64,000 nt of DNA from Lonicera japonica (taxonomy: Eukaryota > Streptophyta > Magnoliopsida > Dipsacales > Caprifoliaceae), in assembly GCA_021464415.1 (NCBI GenBank), contig CM038466.1, positions 26,413,017-26,477,016 on the forward strand, given 5' to 3'. Both the position numbers and the translations under genes were made by a program. Shown in pieces: positions 1-11,112 of the stretch (the stretch's first letter is position 1; each line of letters begins with the position of its first letter). Under the pieces are notes generated by a model, which saw only the letters and a list, made by a program, of their open reading frames with translations, searched no databases and was not told the origin of the DNA.

Positions 1-1129
1 ACTTTTTATCATCTGTCCAGACTATACTCGGCTCACACAAGGAGGGTAAATAGTCATTTATTCTCTCCATGTGATCATATATGAGAGATTTTTTATTTGA
101 AGTGGTTGGTCGTACGCGAGAGAGTGGTCGGTGGTACGCGAGTTAATCGTTGGGGTGGTCATGCGCCAAAGGGAGACGCAGAGGGAGAGGGAAACGCAAA
201 GGGAGACGGTGAGGGGTTTTTTTATTTGAAGTTTTGTTTTGATTACTTAGGTTATAAATTAATTTTAGTTAAGGTTAATTATATTTTTAATTACATACTT
301 TATATAAATTACTTAAGGTAAATAGGAGAGGTAAATATGAGGGTGTTAGTGATCAAAAAAAATTATATTTAGGGGGTGTTTGTGAGATAAGAGGTGTTAG
401 TGAGATAAATGGTGGTTGTAAATAGTCTCACCCTTAATTTAAGATAATGGGTTACAAGGACCACGCTACATGTTTTATAATTTTAAGAACGGACTCAGTT
501 TAATAAAGAAAAGTAGTATTAATTTTATAATTTAGTTTTATAATAAAGATATTTTTTATTATATTAATTTATTTTAAGAAAAATAATAAATGTTGATGGA
601 CAAAAATACCATGTTATATCATTTATTCGAATTATACAAAAGACATATTATTTTCTCTCTTACATACACATAGTTTAGAGAGAGAAAACATAGAACAAAG
701 GAAAAGGAGAAAAGAATCGCAAGAGAGGAAAAAACAAGACCGATGACAAGAAGTTGTCTCACCAATAATCTCACCTCTTCCACCACCACCTAACTCTCTG
801 ATCATATCGCCGAGAAGAACGTCGTTCTCATCATCATCATCTTCTTTTTTCTGGATGTGCAATCGTAGAACATATATAACTTTTGATTGAACTGTTAGAT
901 TTAGCTGATTTTTAGATATGTTGTTCGAAAAATCTAGATGATCAAAAGTCATTTTGCTATCGAAATCGACCAATTTCGACATCCTAGTGGGATTTGAAAA
1001 AAAAATGTGATCGTAACTACTTTTTTGTTTTTTTTACGAACCCTATGTCAATCCATATGTTTATATATACATATAAATAAATTGAGTGGATGTTGATCTT
1101 ATCAATTTTGTTGTTTTCTGTTTTGTAAT
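1..1129. other. AT-rich intergenic DNA, no gene recognised
   Basis: No coding exon is recognisable here. Around 330-445 there are repeated GTGTTAGTGAGATA-type words and a segment ending in CTCACCC. They resemble the subterminal motifs of the terminal-inverted-repeat family seen at 30594-31556 and 55868-57254, so this may be the right end of a related element whose left end is degraded or outside the window. A 116-codon minus-strand frame at 632-982 contains low-complexity DE- and G-rich runs and matches no family I know. Confidence 0.4.
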
Positions 1130-1625
1130 TGTGCTAAAATCATTTTAGCACCTTCTAGTTGTTATCCAAGTGGTGTTAAATGCATTTAGCATCTTCTGGT
1201 TGTGGTGCTAAATGCATTTAACACCTTGTGGTTGTTGTTCAGGTGGTACTGCTAAATGCATTTAACACTTTTCGGTTGTTGTTCAGGTGGGTTGTGATGC
1301 TAAGTGCATTTAACACCTTCTGGTTGTTGTTCAGATGGTGCTGCTAAATGCATTTAACATTTTTCAGTTGTTGTTCAGGTGGGTTGTGGTGCTTAGTGCA
1401 TTTAACACCTTCTGATTGTTGTTCAGGTGGTGCTGCTAAATGTATTTAACACTTTTCAGTTGTTGTTCAGGTGGTACTAAATGCATTTAGTACTTTCTGG
1501 TTGCTGTCCATGTGGTGCTAAATGCTTTTAGCACCTTTTGGTTATGATGCTAAATACATTTAGCACCTTCTGGTTGTTGTTCAGATGGTGCTAAATGCAT
1601 TTAGCACATTCTGGTTGCTATTAGT
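1130..1625. repeat. Minisatellite, roughly 35-60 bp units built on a TGCTAAATGCATTTAGCACC core
   Basis: About ten imperfect tandem units contain the palindromic core GCTAAATGCATTTAGC followed by ACCTTCTGGTTGTTGTTCAG and GTGG. Units vary in length because some carry an extra GTGGGTTGTG or TGCTG stretch. Each unit can form a small hairpin from the AAATGCATTT palindrome. No open reading frame spans the array. Confidence 0.85.
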
Positions 1626-1914
1626 ATCATAATGAGACTTAAGATATTATAAGGAAGGGGTATTAATAATTTTTTTGTACAGTGCCCTTAATTTACATGG
1701 TTAGTTTTTAGGTGTCATTTATAATTATATTATTATTAGAATAAGCCATTATACCTAATTACCTCGTTTAATTTTGTTTGGTTGTATTTTCAAAAAAAGA
1801 AAAAAATATATTTTAATTATAAGGGGATTTTTAAATACTCCTTCTCACCCCAACCCATTTTTTAAGAAACTCGAAACTTATCTCACTGCAATTATTAATT
1901 CCTTTCGCCTATTT

Positions 1915-2385
1915 TTTAACCGTTCTTTTGGATGGAAGAAATGGGAAGGAAGGTAATGGAAAAAAGGAGGGATGGAAGAATTAGGAAGGAAGGAAAAGGA
2001 AAAGAGGATGAGTGATTGTATTTATTTTGTTTGGATATAATATTTAAAGATAATGGAATGAAAATGGAAGGAGTAGGAGGGAGTATCATTCTTCTGTATT
2101 TCTTTACTTACTTTCCTTCCAATGTTAGGTGGATTGGGAAGGAAAAGAAACATTTTTAATAAACAATTTACTTTTTTAATAATTTACATTATTTACATTA
2201 TTTTCCTTCGTTTCCTTTATTCTATTTAAACAAAGTTATTTTTATTTCATTCCTTTTCCTCCATAGCTATCCAAACAATAATAAAATTAAACTCATTCCA
2301 TTCCATTCCATTCATTTTCTTTTCTTTTTTTCATGATTAATCATTTCCTTTTCGCTTCCTCTTTTCAATCCAAATGGACCGTAAA
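1915..2385. mobile_element. MITE-like inverted-repeat segment
   Basis: The left end (AACCGTTCTTTTGGATGG near 1918) and the right end (CAATCCAAATGGACCG near 2367) are imperfect inverted repeats. Inside, a purine-rich GGAAGGAA/GGAATGGA half faces a pyrimidine-rich CATTCCATTCC half, and a second inner pair (TTTGTTTGGATA near 2028 and TATCCAAACAA near 2268) continues the palindrome. This is the layout of a foldback MITE. No target duplication was identified, so the family is uncertain. Confidence 0.45.
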
Positions 2386-2983
2386 AACCAAACACATCTT
2401 AAGATACCTCTATCTCTCGGCAGATAGATAGATTAGATGTAAAAATTGTAAGAAAAAATTTATGCAAATCTAATTTCTTAATCACTTACAATGGTATTAA
2501 TGTCAAATCAGAATTCCTTTTTATTGTATGTAGGTCGAGTTCTCCTTTGCTTTTCTCTTTTTTTTTCTTTTTGTGATAGAGATATTTTGCTCTAACTTGT
2601 AAAATACTTTTGGTTAGATTTGTTTGATCCATCGTTGCACAGTTTGATGGAATTCGAAACATTTTTATCGCTTAAAGCAACCTGCTATTTCATTAAAGTG
2701 AAAAAATTGCCAAGATATGTCCATTTTTAATTTGCTATGTCGTCGTCTTCTTCTTTTTTAATGAAAAAAATAAGCCAAATTTACAAATGAGTCAAAGTTA
2801 AAAATAAAAATAGGGGACTTAGTTTAAAATTTTCTAAGATGTGTTCAGGAGTTTAAAAGAGAAAAAAAAAAAAAGAAAAGAAAGTATCAATCGGAGATGA
2901 GAGAAAGGGAGAGAAAGGAAAATAATTTTCTCTCTTTTATTTAAGAGTTTAAAAAGGAAGAGAATGTTATAATCTCACCTTGG

Positions 2984-3261
2984 TGTTTGGGAGTTGAAAA
3001 AAAAATGTGAGAAAATATCGTATTTTAAAGATTTGTTATGTATTTTAAGGATAAAATTGTAAATACATTAACTTCTTATTAAAAAACTTTCTCTTCTCTC
3101 TGATTCTCTCCGATTTGAAGAGAACGATTTGGAAATAAAGTTTTAAATATTTTTTTCTCCGTTTTTCTCGCATTCTCTCCATAAAAAACTCCCAAACGAG
3201 AGAACATATACACTTTCTCTCGTTTTCTCTCAATTTCTCTCCAAATTAAAACTCCCAAACA
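2984..3261. mobile_element. Small MITE with TGTTTGGGAGTT terminal inverted repeats
   Basis: TGTTTGGGAGTT at 2984-2995 is the exact reverse complement of AACTCCCAAACA at 3250-3261. The interior is rich in CTCTCTC/GAGAGAG tracts that also pair. At about 278 bp with no coding capacity it fits a non-autonomous DNA transposon. I could not see a clean target-site duplication, so the superfamily is not assigned. Confidence 0.5.
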
Positions 3262-5182
3262 TAGGGTAAAAGATATTTGAAATTAAATCATTTTTACATT
3301 TGCAAACTCCAAATGAATACGGTGCTTAATCATCAATTTCGATGTGCATATGAAGCCATAGTTTTAGAACTGGGTTTAATCGATTAGTTAATCTCAAATT
3401 CTCGTCATTTGCTCCATTTCTCCGGCGATCTATCCCATCTTTCTTCTAAAGACTTTTTTGATTTACCATCTTAATAATAGTTGACTGACACCCACCAAAA
3501 TCTCATGCTGATGGGAAAGGGTGATGGGAGATTTGGGTTGGTGAAAGTGAATAGATTTAAGGGTTTGTTTGATAATAGAATATGTGTCTTTATAATTAAT
3601 TTTTAGAATTTTGGTGGGTGAGTTTTCAAATTTGGTGAATGTAAACAAGAATTCCCAATTATAAAGGGTATTTTTGGGCTTGTCCTTATAATAAATGACA
3701 TTATTTTCATCCGCAACAAACTTTTATTCAAGAACTAACTTTTGTTTGGAGGACATTTGACACTGTTATTTTTTGATTTTTTATTTAATGATTTTTTTAT
3801 GTGTTATTCTTATTATACCCTTTTATTTTGTTTAATTATTTTGTTATGTTACAAGACAGTTAAACACATGCATTTTACCAATTCAGACATATTAGTCACT
3901 CAAATACTTTTACATTTTTGTTAGTCCTTAGCACTAACATATATCAAACATTATGTACTCAATCATATATATATTGTAAGTGGTTAGACATATTGCCGGC
4001 TAGTTGACATATTATCCTCTAACGATCTAAGATATTATGTTGTAGTTGCTTAGAACTATTCATTTGCATGCTCAACAAGTATTAGTGGCAACCAAAATTT
4101 TAAGATTTTTTTTAAAATATATATATATATATACGTGAGTAAATAATAAATGTAATATTATCGCAGAAAAGATATTGAATACAAAGAACTTCATTGAATT
4201 TAATGATAAAGTTTTTAGTTAAATATATTCATTCAACCGTGCAGATTATAAAGAAAAATAGATTCTTAATTGCGATGAATAGAATATGAGACAATTGTTG
4301 AGACTTCTAATTCCACTTTGAGAATCTAAAGCATATACAAGGTTGATAATTAAGAATCTAAAGCCCTTGACATGTTAATGTTGGCAATGGTTTCGGAGAA
4401 GTAACAAGGAGGTTTCAAGTAGTGACACTGCGCAAAAAAGGGCATGGTTCACCTCAATATTTACACACTTGACTTTGCAAAATTTTGATCGGGCCCATTT
4501 TCATAATGCCTACCAAATTTTGATTGGGTACAACATACCCATTAGTTTCATATTTAGGCCTACTACCATGCTCTTAGGTACTTGCATTGTTTTTTGTTTT
4601 CGAGTTAAAATTTTATGGAAGCATTACATATTTTTCTTTGTGTACCTGGTTCAAAATTATTAAATTTTGATAAGTGTTGATTGTATTTATATTCTGCTTT
4701 TAATTAAGGTGTTATCATCTTTATACAATGTCTCGAACACAACAATTAATGAATTATAGTGTTCTTTCTTTTCGAACTTGATTTGTTTTTTAGTAGTAAG
4801 TGCAATTTCACGGTTTGTTTGCTTATATAAAACAAATCTTAAATATTCAAACAAATTTTGGTGATGATACAATTGTTATAAGTGATGTGTATAGAACTTT
4901 TAGTAATACATCAATCTGGATTTGTTGTTTTTGCAGGGTATTTCATTAAGCTAACTTATACTGAGGTAAATGCCTTATTACAAATGGCTGTTTTACAACA
5001 GTTATATTTCGCTCTTCCATGTCTTATTTGGTAAGTTTGAAAAACTTTATATTCTTGTTTATAGACTTTTGGATAACATTGACTGAGATGTTTAAATTTT
5101 AAATTATGTTTATGTTTGTTATCTTTAATATCCATTTATTTATATTGTTTTTAGCTTTTCAATTTATTATTTATTTATGTAA
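3262..5182. other. Intergenic DNA without recognisable gene
   Basis: AT-rich sequence with short frames only. A 13-bp inverted repeat (CACCCACCAAAAT near 3489 and ATTTTGGTGGGTG near 3611) about 110 bp apart may be a degraded small element. Otherwise nothing is supported. Confidence 0.4.
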
Positions 5183-5320
5183 AGGGTAATTCTGGAAATC
5201 TCCAATAATTTTATGTTTTTAATTAATTATCATTATTATCATCCTTACTAAAGTTGTCCTCTGAACAAATGTAGAAAAAAGTGTCATTGGTTAGAAAGAG
5301 AGTGTGACATTTGTCCTTTA
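5183..5320. repeat. Solo copy of the terminal repeat of the 5935-7966 element
   Basis: This stretch begins AAGGGTAATTCTGG and ends GACATTTGTCCTTTATA. Its order of words (a GTCCT motif, GGTTAGAAAGAGAGTG, then ACATTTGTCCTT) parallels 7805-7966 directly and 5935-6075 in reverse complement. It may be the right end of a third family member whose left end has decayed, or a stray terminus. Confidence 0.45.
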
Positions 5321-5934
5321 TAAACAAAACAAAAAAAAACCAAAAAATGGAAGTGCCAAACAAGAGATTTAGTTCTGTGCCAAAAAAAAAAAAAAAAAAA
5401 AAAAAAAACAAGAGATTTAGTTTTATTTTATTTTACTCAAAAGTAGGAAATTCTATGGGCATTGATATTGGCACCCATAATTTCTTACACTTGGTTGTTC
5501 TCTATTATCTTTCAGTCCAATTCTATTTAAGTGAGTTTAGTTCAAGAATTAAATAGATGAATTTTTTTCATAAAACTTGATAAATATGATATCTATGAAA
5601 TAAATCATCTCCACAAAATTTTATCAGAAGATTCAATCTAGAAATGGGTGAGATGATGATAAAAAATTTGAACGATAAAAAATACGCAAATGCATCAAAT
5701 TTTTACTACGCTCACTTTTGATTTAAATTTTTGATGAAATTTTGTGAACTTATTATAGAAGTTATCTCTACCAAATTTTATAAAAAAAAATTATCCGTTT
5801 AGCCCTCGAATTAGACCTCCTTGGATGAAATTGGACCGAATGAGTAATGGAGATGAACTAAGTCCTAATCTCTTAATAAAACTTATACTTAAAAAAGAGG
5901 CTCAATTTTTATTTCCACCTCACTTTTTTTAATT

Positions 5935-7966
5935 TATGGGTTTTTTTTAAAAGAACAAATGTGGTACTCTCTTTCCAACGAAAGACAATCTTTTTAAGAG
6001 GTTAGTTTTAAGGACAATTTTTATTTGAAGAACAAAATGTTATTTAATTTATTAATTCCGAAATTCTTATTTTATCCCAATATTACCCTTAATAAAATTT
6101 TCTTGACTAACAAAATTAAAAACTAAAAAATCAGATAATTAAATGAATTCAAATTCAAAACAAATGTAAGACACAATATTCAAATTTCAAAAAAGTAAAG
6201 TACCCATAATCCTATTAAATTCATAAGAAAGGATCGAGGCAATCACTAACATGAATGTCTACATCCAATTTGGTGGCAGAATGATGGAGATGTTCAATAT
6301 ATCTAACCCAAATCCCAGGATTATAGACATGCATATTATGTTGCACCGCACAACAAAATCACAAATATACTTGAAAAATTAGTGAATAACGACGTGTGAC
6401 CGACGTGATAACATACTACAAACCAAATATAATTAACAAGAAATTACGTTACAAAAAGTGCAATCAATTCTTATGATATTACTTTTTATAGGTAGATAAT
6501 ATATTACTAAAATAACATATTTATAAACCATATCGAAAACCAAGATTTCGGGTACACAAAATGATTGAATATTAGGTGCGATGTAGTATGACTAAATATA
6601 ATATATTGATCGATGCATTTTATAAAATACCATGAAATTCTTATGAAAAAATTTGGACAAGAGCTAAAACGTTTTTTACGTTGATACGGATGGAATGAAT
6701 GAGATTAGTTCTCCCTATGAGATTTGTATTTTGTACTTTGGTGCTTCTTCTAAAAATCCAAACAAAACTTGACGATCTCAAATAATGAATCATCATCTAA
6801 ATTTGAGCTAAACTTCGAGTGTTGAATATATTATTGGTTGTCGTGAAGTTAAGAAACACCCAAAGCAATATCACTAAAAAGAAATATGACGACACTAATA
6901 CTGATTAACAGTAAGCAAGTCTATCACGAGGGGATCTGGGGTTAAAAGTGGTTGTTTGGAAAGAGATTTGGTTGAACTAACTAACAATAGTATTTTAGAG
7001 TTGGATAATTTTGAAAATTGTTTGGCTAAGGACGGTTGATGATGACACAAGGAATGTTGAGTAGGCTACAAATAATGGACCCATGGTCCTTTGATTGTTC
7101 AACTTAAAATGATGGAACTGGCCCATAATAATTATGTTATTTAATTTCAAATGGTAAAGAGAAAAGAAATACAACTTCAACCGCGGGTCAAATAAATTAT
7201 CCCGAATACAACTTACACCGACCCAATTCCTTACTAAACCAACAAATCACGCAAAACATGTTCCTAATGTAACATATGTCTATCAACTATCAAGTAAATC
7301 CGTATGTAAATAAAAAAAAGAAAAAGAAAAAATGTACCCAAATATGCTTAGCAACTATCAACTAACATGTTTAATTATTTTCCTCTTATATTTACATGTT
7401 ATTTATATGTCTTTATTTCCATAAAATGCCTAATTGTATAATATATAATACGTATGGGAAGATAAAAATGCTTGACAAATAATGTCTGAACGACAACTAC
7501 TATAAAATATCAAATACCATCATGTTCATTATAGAAGAAAAAAGTGAAAAAATAAAAAGTACAACATAATATGTTAATATGCCTTACTGAAAACAACTAA
7601 TACACTATCTCTGAAATTATAATGATAAAATGAATGTGTCTAATCATTTGGTAAAATGTATGTGTCTGAATTTGTTTGAATTTATTAATATGCCTTATGT
7701 TATCTTCTTTTTTGAATTTCTTGTGATATGTGTTTGAATTTATTTTTATTGATTTAATTTTGAATTTAATAGTATATTTATTTTCTTGTATTTATCTTTA
7801 AAAAGGGTAGTATTGGAATTCAATTTAATTAATTGGAATAATAAAATAATAAATATTTTGTCCTTAATTAAAAAAGATTGTCCTTCATTACAATAGTTGT
7901 CCTTTAAACTAAGTCTCTAGAAAGATGGTCCTTTATGCTAATAAGAAGCTCATAAATGTCCTTTAT
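5935..7966. mobile_element. Nested MULE-like element with about 130-160 bp terminal inverted repeats
   Basis: 5935-6075 and the reverse complement of 7805-7966 align over most of their length, sharing AAAGGACA, GACAATCTTT, TTAGTTTAAAGGACAA, AAGGACAAAAT and ATATTACCCTT words, with roughly two-thirds identity by eye. Long terminal repeats of this type are typical of Mutator-like elements. The interior (6080-7800) has no recognisable transposase, so this would be a non-autonomous copy. It sits inside the larger relic at 5457-9810. Confidence 0.5.
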
Positions 7967-8367
7967 AATTATTTTCTATTAATTTAACACAAATGTTAAT
8001 TAACAAACTAATCATATAATTAATTACAAAAATATTTTCCCACATTTAATTCCCTTCCAAAATTCTTCCACCATCTTCAACTGAGTTTGACAATAAATTC
8101 CAGCTGGACTAAAACATGCAACCACCAAAAACTTCCATTGATGCAATGCAAGTTCAACTTAACAAACTTTAATCCAAAACAAAATCCTAGGTTTAAAGAT
8201 TGGTAGAAAATAGAGAAATTATGAAACAATTGAAGCTTAACGGGCAAGAAAGAGTTAATGTAAGGTAGTAGACACGTTTTTATTTTGTTTCATTATTTAT
8301 ATCATCTTTATAGCATACACAATAAATATATACACAAACAACACAGTGCGGGCTTGCTGTAATACGA

Positions 8368-8880
8368 AGAAGGTTCACTTGATTCTCCCTAACCGAGTTG
8401 CAAGGTCCCTACACTCAGTTATGGGCCACCGAGTATGGCCATTTATTTGCATGGTTCAAGAAGACTCACTCGATTCATGAGGGACGAGTGGCTAAACAAG
8501 TTACTCGGTTGAGAGTAACCGAATAAAAGTCCCACCAAAGGTTAAATTGATGATCTCTAAGTACTTTCATTCAACCCTGAGAAACCGAGTGCTTTAAACC
8601 TTACTCGATATTGATGGGCTGAGAGTGACTAACCATACTTGGTTGAGAGCAACCAAATGAATTGTTTTGATGGTTTGGACGCATCAAGTGTAGATTAATT
8701 ATTATCAAGTAAAAAAAAAATTGATAAATATTGGCAAGATTCCTAGTCCCTAAAGCAAAATACCAAACCTGCCAAGTAAATTGGACATACTCGGTTACAC
8801 GCAACCGAGTACATGTAGGCTACCTCGGTTATGGGCAACTTAGTACATGCACTCCACCTAGGTTATAGGCATCCGAGCCC
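8368..8880. repeat. Cluster of short ACTCGGTT/AACCGAGT inverted motifs
   Basis: The octamer ACTCGGTT and its reverse complement AACCGAGT, with near variants, recur about a dozen times and often pair across 15-25 bases containing TGAGAG or TATGGGC, giving a chain of small hairpins. The same motif vocabulary builds the hairpin at 56386-56672, which ties the two elements together. Its role is unknown. Confidence 0.6.
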
Positions 8881-10104
8881 TAGTTGCATATGGGTTCAAT
8901 TTATAGTTCTAACTTATGGTTCTAACTTAGGAGTTTTAACAGTATGAGTAGAGTAAATCATGATCCTTTAGCAAACAACTTTTAAACATTTTAAGGTTTT
9001 ACATTAATTTCGAAGGTTTTGGTTTTACATCAAATTCAAAAGTTGGGATTTTACATCAAATTTGAAGATTAGGGTCAAGGAACTTTCTTGAAATTTTTTG
9101 ATGTATACACTGAGGTTTCTACTTTCAACCAAAGAGATGGATATGGAATTGTTTGTGAGGAGACAAAGGTTGTGTTTGGTTGCTCACTATTTTATTTTTT
9201 TTCTCAAAATTTTAAAAACTCAACTCAAAATCAACTCTACTTTCACATTTCTCAAAATCTATTTCACTATACTTTCTCTCTCTAAATTTTTTTTTAAAAC
9301 ATCAAAACTTTAAATCCAAAAATCAAAAAATAATAAAAAATATATATTTGAAACCTACTCATCGAGATCTATAAAATAAGATCCATTGTGACTATTTTTT
9401 GAAATTTTTCATGCGTTTTTTTTGTTGATTGAAAAAAGTCAAACAAAACCAAATTCACTTTTCAACATAAAAACTCTAACTCAAAACATTCAACCAGACA
9501 CAAATTTTTAAAAACTTATCTAGAAAATTTGTCTAGAAATATTAACCAAACACCACCAAAGATGGCCCTTTAATTTCTTTTGCTTTCAATCAAGGAGATG
9601 GAGATGTTTGTTTTTAGTGTGATAATGATTATTGTCAATTAATTAAGTTGGGGGTTTATTTTTAATTATAATTAACCTTTAATTATATGTATTATAGAGT
9701 GATAGTGGTATGTGGGGAAATGAGTTACTGAGAGAATATTGTATAAGTGAAAGAGTTACCAAGAGTGAGTGTTACCAAAAAAATTCGTGGGGTGCCAATA
9801 TCACCACTCAATTTTATTTTGATTAAAAATTTAAGCATCATTTTGCAAATAAATAAATAAATTTAGGCATCATAAGCTATGGTGACGTTTGTACCTTTAT
9901 GTTTCGTGTGTGTGAAATGTACTTGAATTGAATAAAAGAGAGGAAAAAAAAAGGTAGTGCCAAACAAGAGATTTGGTTTAATTTTGACTCTGGACAATGT
10001 TCCTAATTCTATTTTTCAGTTATAATTTAAGATGCGTGTCACAGTGACTTTTCTTTAGCAAGTTCTTTGATTGGTAATGCATACTCAAGACTCGAGAGAT
10101 TTTA

Positions 10105-10290
10105 GTTTTCCTAGCTCAATCATGCACATGTTAAGAAATGTGATTGAAATATCATTTGGTGTTTTGAAGGCAAGATTTGCTATGTTGCCCAAAATGGTTG
10201 TATGTTATTTTTAAACAAAACTGTACATTGTAATTGCTTGTGTGACGGTTTACTACCGTATTCGCGTGGTGTAACTTAAGTACTACAATT
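10105..10290 (+). pseudogene. PIF/Harbinger transposase fragment (DDE_Tnp_4 C-terminal part)
   Basis: With one frameshift the plus strand reads NHAH then LRNVIEISFGVLKARF, LPKMV and IVIACVTVYYRIR. These follow the conserved block of plant PIF/Harbinger nucleases, in which NHAH..LRNVIERxFGVLKxRF is followed by a basic/hydrophobic stretch and IVIACxxIHN. A TAA interrupts the frame after the first block and no N-terminal part is present, so this is a dead fragment. An autonomous element of this superfamily would mobilise the Tourist-like MITEs seen elsewhere in the window, although no terminal repeats flank this piece. Confidence 0.7.
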
Positions 10291-10527
10291 CGTATATCCG
10301 ACCATGATATAATCAAAGGAGGGTAACGACAGCAAATGGTCAATTTGCAGGTTCTAAATTGCAGATCAGTTATCTAGTAAAACTTGTCTTTGGTAATGAT
10401 ACTTTTCTAATTATTTAATTTCGTATTAGCGTACTTGTTTCTTGGATTTAAGGATAATATGATCATGAATGTTTAATGATTTTAAGCTTTGATATAATAT
10501 TATTATACCATGTTATTTTTAAAATTG

Positions 10528-10689
10528 TCAAAGTGAAAACTCTCTGAAAAAAGGTTTTTTCACTTCATTTTCTAATTGACCCAAAACAGAGGAATCATTT
10601 CCTTCAAAAAATTTGTAGAAATCTTCGGCATTATAGTCAAAGGGATCTTGCCGAAATAACAAAGTTTGTAGAGCCATTTTTGTCTCCCT
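10528..10689 (-). other. Exon-like open frame of unknown identity
   Basis: A minus-strand frame of about 50 codons (starting at the ATG near 10678, ending in TGA at 10528) is preceded by TTGCAG, a good 3' splice acceptor. It contains the word FRQDPFDYNAEDFYKFFEG and an acidic, well-mixed composition unlike the surrounding low-complexity DNA. It lies downstream of the TPR gene stop. It could be the last exon of a neighbouring gene fragment or a relic; I do not recognise the family. Confidence 0.3.
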
Positions 10690-11112
10690 GCAAGTTGAGA
10701 AAACTCTGTTTTTTAATATTAAAATGTAGTAACAAAAAAAGCCAAAAGCCAAGTCTAATAAAGAAAAAAAGACCATATGTAGCTTTTGGGTCCTCGAAAA
10801 ATGGGCTTTCAAATCCAATTATAGGTAAATCAAATTTACTAATCAAATAGAGATTCTTCAGAGGGAGGCAGGACTATGAAACAAAATGTCAATATATACA
10901 CAAAAGCCGTACCAGAATTGCTGAAGTGAATATCTCATCAAACACCAAACATTTTGTATATAGTGTAGTACCTTTAGGATATAGTTCTCTATGCTCAAAT
11001 ATTAGTGCGATCAAAATCAGCTAGAATCTAATTTCAATTTTTTTGATTTCACCTCTATATTCATATTAAGTTGGTTCTACAAGAAAATAGCAGTGGTTCA
11101 ATTTCTTGGCAT

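Larger units (their letters stand above)
5457..9810. mobile_element. Large DNA-transposon relic of the GGGTGKTGATGTTGGCA terminal-repeat family, with a nested insertion
   Basis: The left end GGGCATTGATATTGGCACCC at 5457 pairs with the right end, whose reverse complement starts GAGTGGTGATATTGGCACCC near 9810. The flanks AATTCTAT and AATTTTAT form an 8-bp near-perfect target duplication. Sequence at 7970-8120 parallels the left arm of the 55868-57254 foldback element (TTAATTAACAAACTAAT, TTCCATTGATGCAA), so the two belong to one family. The copy appears split by the 5935-7966 element. No transposase reading frame is visible; it is non-autonomous or decayed. Further insertions in 5495-5935 are possible. 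Confidence 0.5.

Noticed and set aside
632..982. 116-codon minus-strand frame as a protein gene
   Set aside because: Low-complexity DE-, G- and L/F-rich stretches, no recognisable domain, no conserved start context and no splice partners.
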